Source: Candidatus Wildermuthbacteria bacterium (GTDB lineage Bacteria; Patescibacteriota; Minisyncoccia; Minisyncoccales; UBA10102). From it: DNA of 8,314 bases. A program made the translations under genes and the position numbers. Below are positions 6,994 to 8,314 of the stretch, one piece after another; the first letter of the stretch is position 1, and every line of letters starts with the position of its first letter. The notes beneath the pieces were generated by a model. That model searched no databases, had not been told where the DNA came from, and worked only from the letters and a program-made list of their open reading frames with translations. Where the stretch lies: positions 1 through 8,314 of the forward strand of contig JACOVZ010000017.1 in assembly GCA_016177065.1 (NCBI GenBank), written 5' to 3'.

Positions 6994-7614
6994 ATGATAG
7001 CGATTGTTGACTACAACATGGGGAATCTCCAGTCTGTTCTCAACGCGTTCCGATTGCTGGGACAAGAGGCAGTTCTGACGCAAAAAAAGAAAGACCTTCA
7101 GAATGCAAAAGCGATCATTCTGCCAGGAGTCGGAGCATTCGGAGATGGAATGAGGAACCTCAAGGCGCTCTCGGTATTACCGGTTTTAGAAGAAGAAGTA
7201 TTGCAAAAGAAAAAGCCTTTCCTTGGCATATGCCTGGGGATGCAGCTTCTTGCGGCAACCGGGAAGGAATACGGGGATCATCGAGGCCTGGGATGGATAC
7301 AGGGAGTCACTGATCTTATTCAACCTGAAAACGATTCATACAAAATCCCGCACATGGGCTGGAACAATGTTGAGGTCAAGAAAGCAGGAAGGTTATTCAA
7401 AGATATTGAACAGGACGCTACGTACTATTTCGTTCATAGTTACAGTCTAGAGCCCGACGCATCAGAAGAAGCCGCGATAACCTCAACGTGTTTTCACGGC
7501 CAGGAGATCGTTGCAAGTGTTGAGAAGGGCAATATCTTCGGGGTTCAGTTCCATCCTGAAAAAAGCCAGGGAGCTGGATTGAAACTTTTGGAAAACTTTG
7601 TATCGCTATGCTGA
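6994..7614 (+). CDS. hisH: HisH-type glutamine amidotransferase (glutaminase subunit)
   Basis: A 206-residue class I (triad) glutaminase of the HisH family, normal in length. The N-terminus IAIVDYNMGNLQSV (2-15), the oxyanion-loop motif LPGVGAFGDGM (43-53), the nucleophile elbow LGICLGMQLL (77-86) with Cys80, and VQFHPEKSQ (184-192) with His187 and Glu189 give a complete catalytic triad. It should hydrolyse glutamine to glutamate and hand ammonia to the HisF-like partner whose gene overlaps its 3' end. In histidine synthesis the pair makes imidazole glycerol phosphate; here no other his gene is visible and the N-acetyl-sugar amidotransferase is directly upstream, so the ammonia most likely goes to sugar amidination (the HisH2 role). 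Its sequence alone does not separate HisH from HisH2; the call rests on context and on the altered HisF. Confidence 0.92.
   Translation: MIAIVDYNMGNLQSVLNAFRLLGQEAVLTQKKKDLQNAKAIILPGVGAFGDGMRNLKALSVLPVLEEEVLQKKKPFLGICLGMQLLAATGKEYGDHRGLGWIQGVTDLIQPENDSYKIPHMGWNNVEVKKAGRLFKDIEQDATYYFVHSYSLEPDASEEAAITSTCFHGQEIVASVEKGNIFGVQFHPEKSQGAGLKLLENFVSLC
7608..7614 (+). other. hisH/hisF 7-base overlap
   Basis: The ATG of the hisF-like gene (7608-7610) lies inside the last codons of hisH, whose TGA is 7612-7614. The frames differ. The overlap suggests coupled, equal synthesis of the two subunits of one heterodimer. Confidence 0.7.
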
Positions 7615-8314
7615 AAAAACGGCTCATTGCGTGCTTGCTTTGGAACAACGGATATATCGTGCAGAGCATTCATTTCCGCCATACCAACTCGGTTGGAAAC
7701 GCTATTACCGCGGTAGATTTTTTCCACACCTGGGCAATTGATGAAATCATCATCCTTGACGTAAGCAGAGATGAATCCCAGCGAGAGAAATTCTTTGAAA
7801 TTATCCAGGAGTTCTCAAGCAGGCTGTTCATTCCGCTTACGGTTGGCGGCAAGATACGCGACAAAGAAACCATGAAACGGCTTTTCAGGTTGGGAGCTGA
7901 CAAAATTTGCATCAATACAGCGGCAGTGAAAAATCCCGAGCTTATCCAAAAAGCCGCGACCATGTTTGGGAATCAGGCAGTGGTGGTTTCCATAGACGCG
8001 AAACTAAACAACGGAATGTATGAAGTGTATATCAATCAAGGAAGCGAATCCACGGGGCTCGACCCTATGGAATGGGCAAAGACAGCTGAACAAAGAGGCG
8101 CGGGAGAGATCTTCTTAACTTCCATTGACAGGGATGGTTCAAGAAAAGGATATGACCTCGCGCTGACAAAAAGCGTGAGCGAAGCAGTCAGTATTCCTGT
8201 TATAGCTTCAGGAGGCGTGGGCGAATGGCAGCATTTCGTAGACGGGATCGTTCAAGGCAAGGCAGACGCGGTATGCGCGGCAAATATCTTCCACTACTTT
8301 GAGCAGAGCACCAA
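7608..8314 (+). CDS. hisF: HisF-like ammonia-channel subunit, HisF2 type (3' end outside window)
   Basis: The first 235 residues of a TIM-barrel protein, cut by the window's right edge and probably missing only about 20 residues. It aligns without gaps to Thermotoga HisF as recalled: KRLIACL (4-10), PLTVGGKIRDKET (76-88), ADKICINTAAVKNP (97-110), VVVSIDAK (125-132), GAGEIFLTSIDRDG (164-177) and VIASGGVGE (198-206). Two catalytic aspartates serve the cyclase reaction in HisF: Asp130 is kept, but Asp11 of CLDV is Leu11 (CLLW). Lys19 is Gln19, and the GGG phosphate loop reads GGK. Arg5, Glu46, Lys99 and Glu167, which form the ammonia gate of HisF, are all kept. The CLL variant is also what I recall for HisF2 proteins of WbpG-type modules. 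It therefore probably passes ammonia from HisH to the sugar amidotransferase and does not make imidazole glycerol phosphate. Confidence 0.88.
   Translation, partial: MLKKRLIACLLWNNGYIVQSIHFRHTNSVGNAITAVDFFHTWAIDEIIILDVSRDESQREKFFEIIQEFSSRLFIPLTVGGKIRDKETMKRLFRLGADKICINTAAVKNPELIQKAATMFGNQAVVVSIDAKLNNGMYEVYINQGSESTGLDPMEWAKTAEQRGAGEIFLTSIDRDGSRKGYDLALTKSVSEAVSIPVIASGGVGEWQHFVDGIVQGKADAVCAANIFHYFEQST

Noticed and set aside
6994..8314. Histidine-biosynthesis hisH-hisF pair
   Set aside because: No other his gene is present, the sugar amidotransferase is directly upstream, and the HisF homologue lacks catalytic Asp11.
1..8314. CRISPR array, tRNA, riboswitch, insertion sequence or defence system
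   Set aside because: Coding sequence fills the window with no gap above about 20 bases, and no direct-repeat array, transposase motif, or terminal inverted repeat was seen.
1..8314. Alternative genetic code with TGA or TAG read as an amino acid
   Set aside because: TGA ends the oxidoreductase and hisH genes, TAG and TAA end others at the expected family lengths, and no motif is interrupted by a stop.

Overview
The window is one tightly packed, all-plus-strand operon fragment for making and modifying an unusual surface sugar. No gene-to-gene gap exceeds about 20 bases, two junctions overlap (ATGA at 3916 and a 7-base overlap at 7608), and both ends cut through genes, so the transcript starts before the window and continues past it. 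No promoter, terminator, RNA gene, mobile element or repeat array was found. The standard genetic code fits: TGA is used as a stop. Base composition is moderate, with an AT-rich left edge. Shine-Dalgarno sequences are weak or absent at most starts. The style (compact, overlapping genes, divergent enzymes) would suit an uncultivated lineage such as Patescibacteria/CPR, but the sequence does not prove this.

Left part (2-1690): the tail of a probable sugar/lipopolysaccharide-type SAM methyltransferase, a complete TylF/MycF-type sugar O-methyltransferase, and a CysH-like PP-loop protein that keeps all the cysteines of an assimilatory APS reductase. Middle (1700-5724): a glutamate-1-semialdehyde-aminomutase-like class III aminotransferase, a Gfo/Idh/MocA oxidoreductase, an SpsF-type cytidylyltransferase and a NeuB/SpsE-family synthase with a C-terminal SAF domain. 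This set resembles the late steps of nonulosonic (sialic-acid-like) sugar synthesis: redox and amino-group chemistry, condensation with phosphoenolpyruvate, CMP activation. Right part (5729-8314): a WbpG/PseA-type N-acetyl-sugar amidotransferase with HisH and HisF homologues, the known three-part module that turns a sugar acetamido group into an acetamidino (amidine) group using glutamine-derived ammonia.

The most likely reading is a pathway for a CMP-activated, amidinated, possibly O-methylated nonulosonate-like sugar for a cell-surface glycan or glycoprotein. Three points make it non-standard. The NeuB homologue has lost both histidines that bind the metal in characterised sialic acid synthases. 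An APS-reductase-like protein sits in a sugar operon with no visible sulfate-assimilation partner. The aminotransferase is class III rather than the usual DegT type. The HisF homologue lacks the cyclase catalytic Asp11 but keeps the ammonia-gate residues, which supports a role in sugar amidination rather than histidine synthesis.
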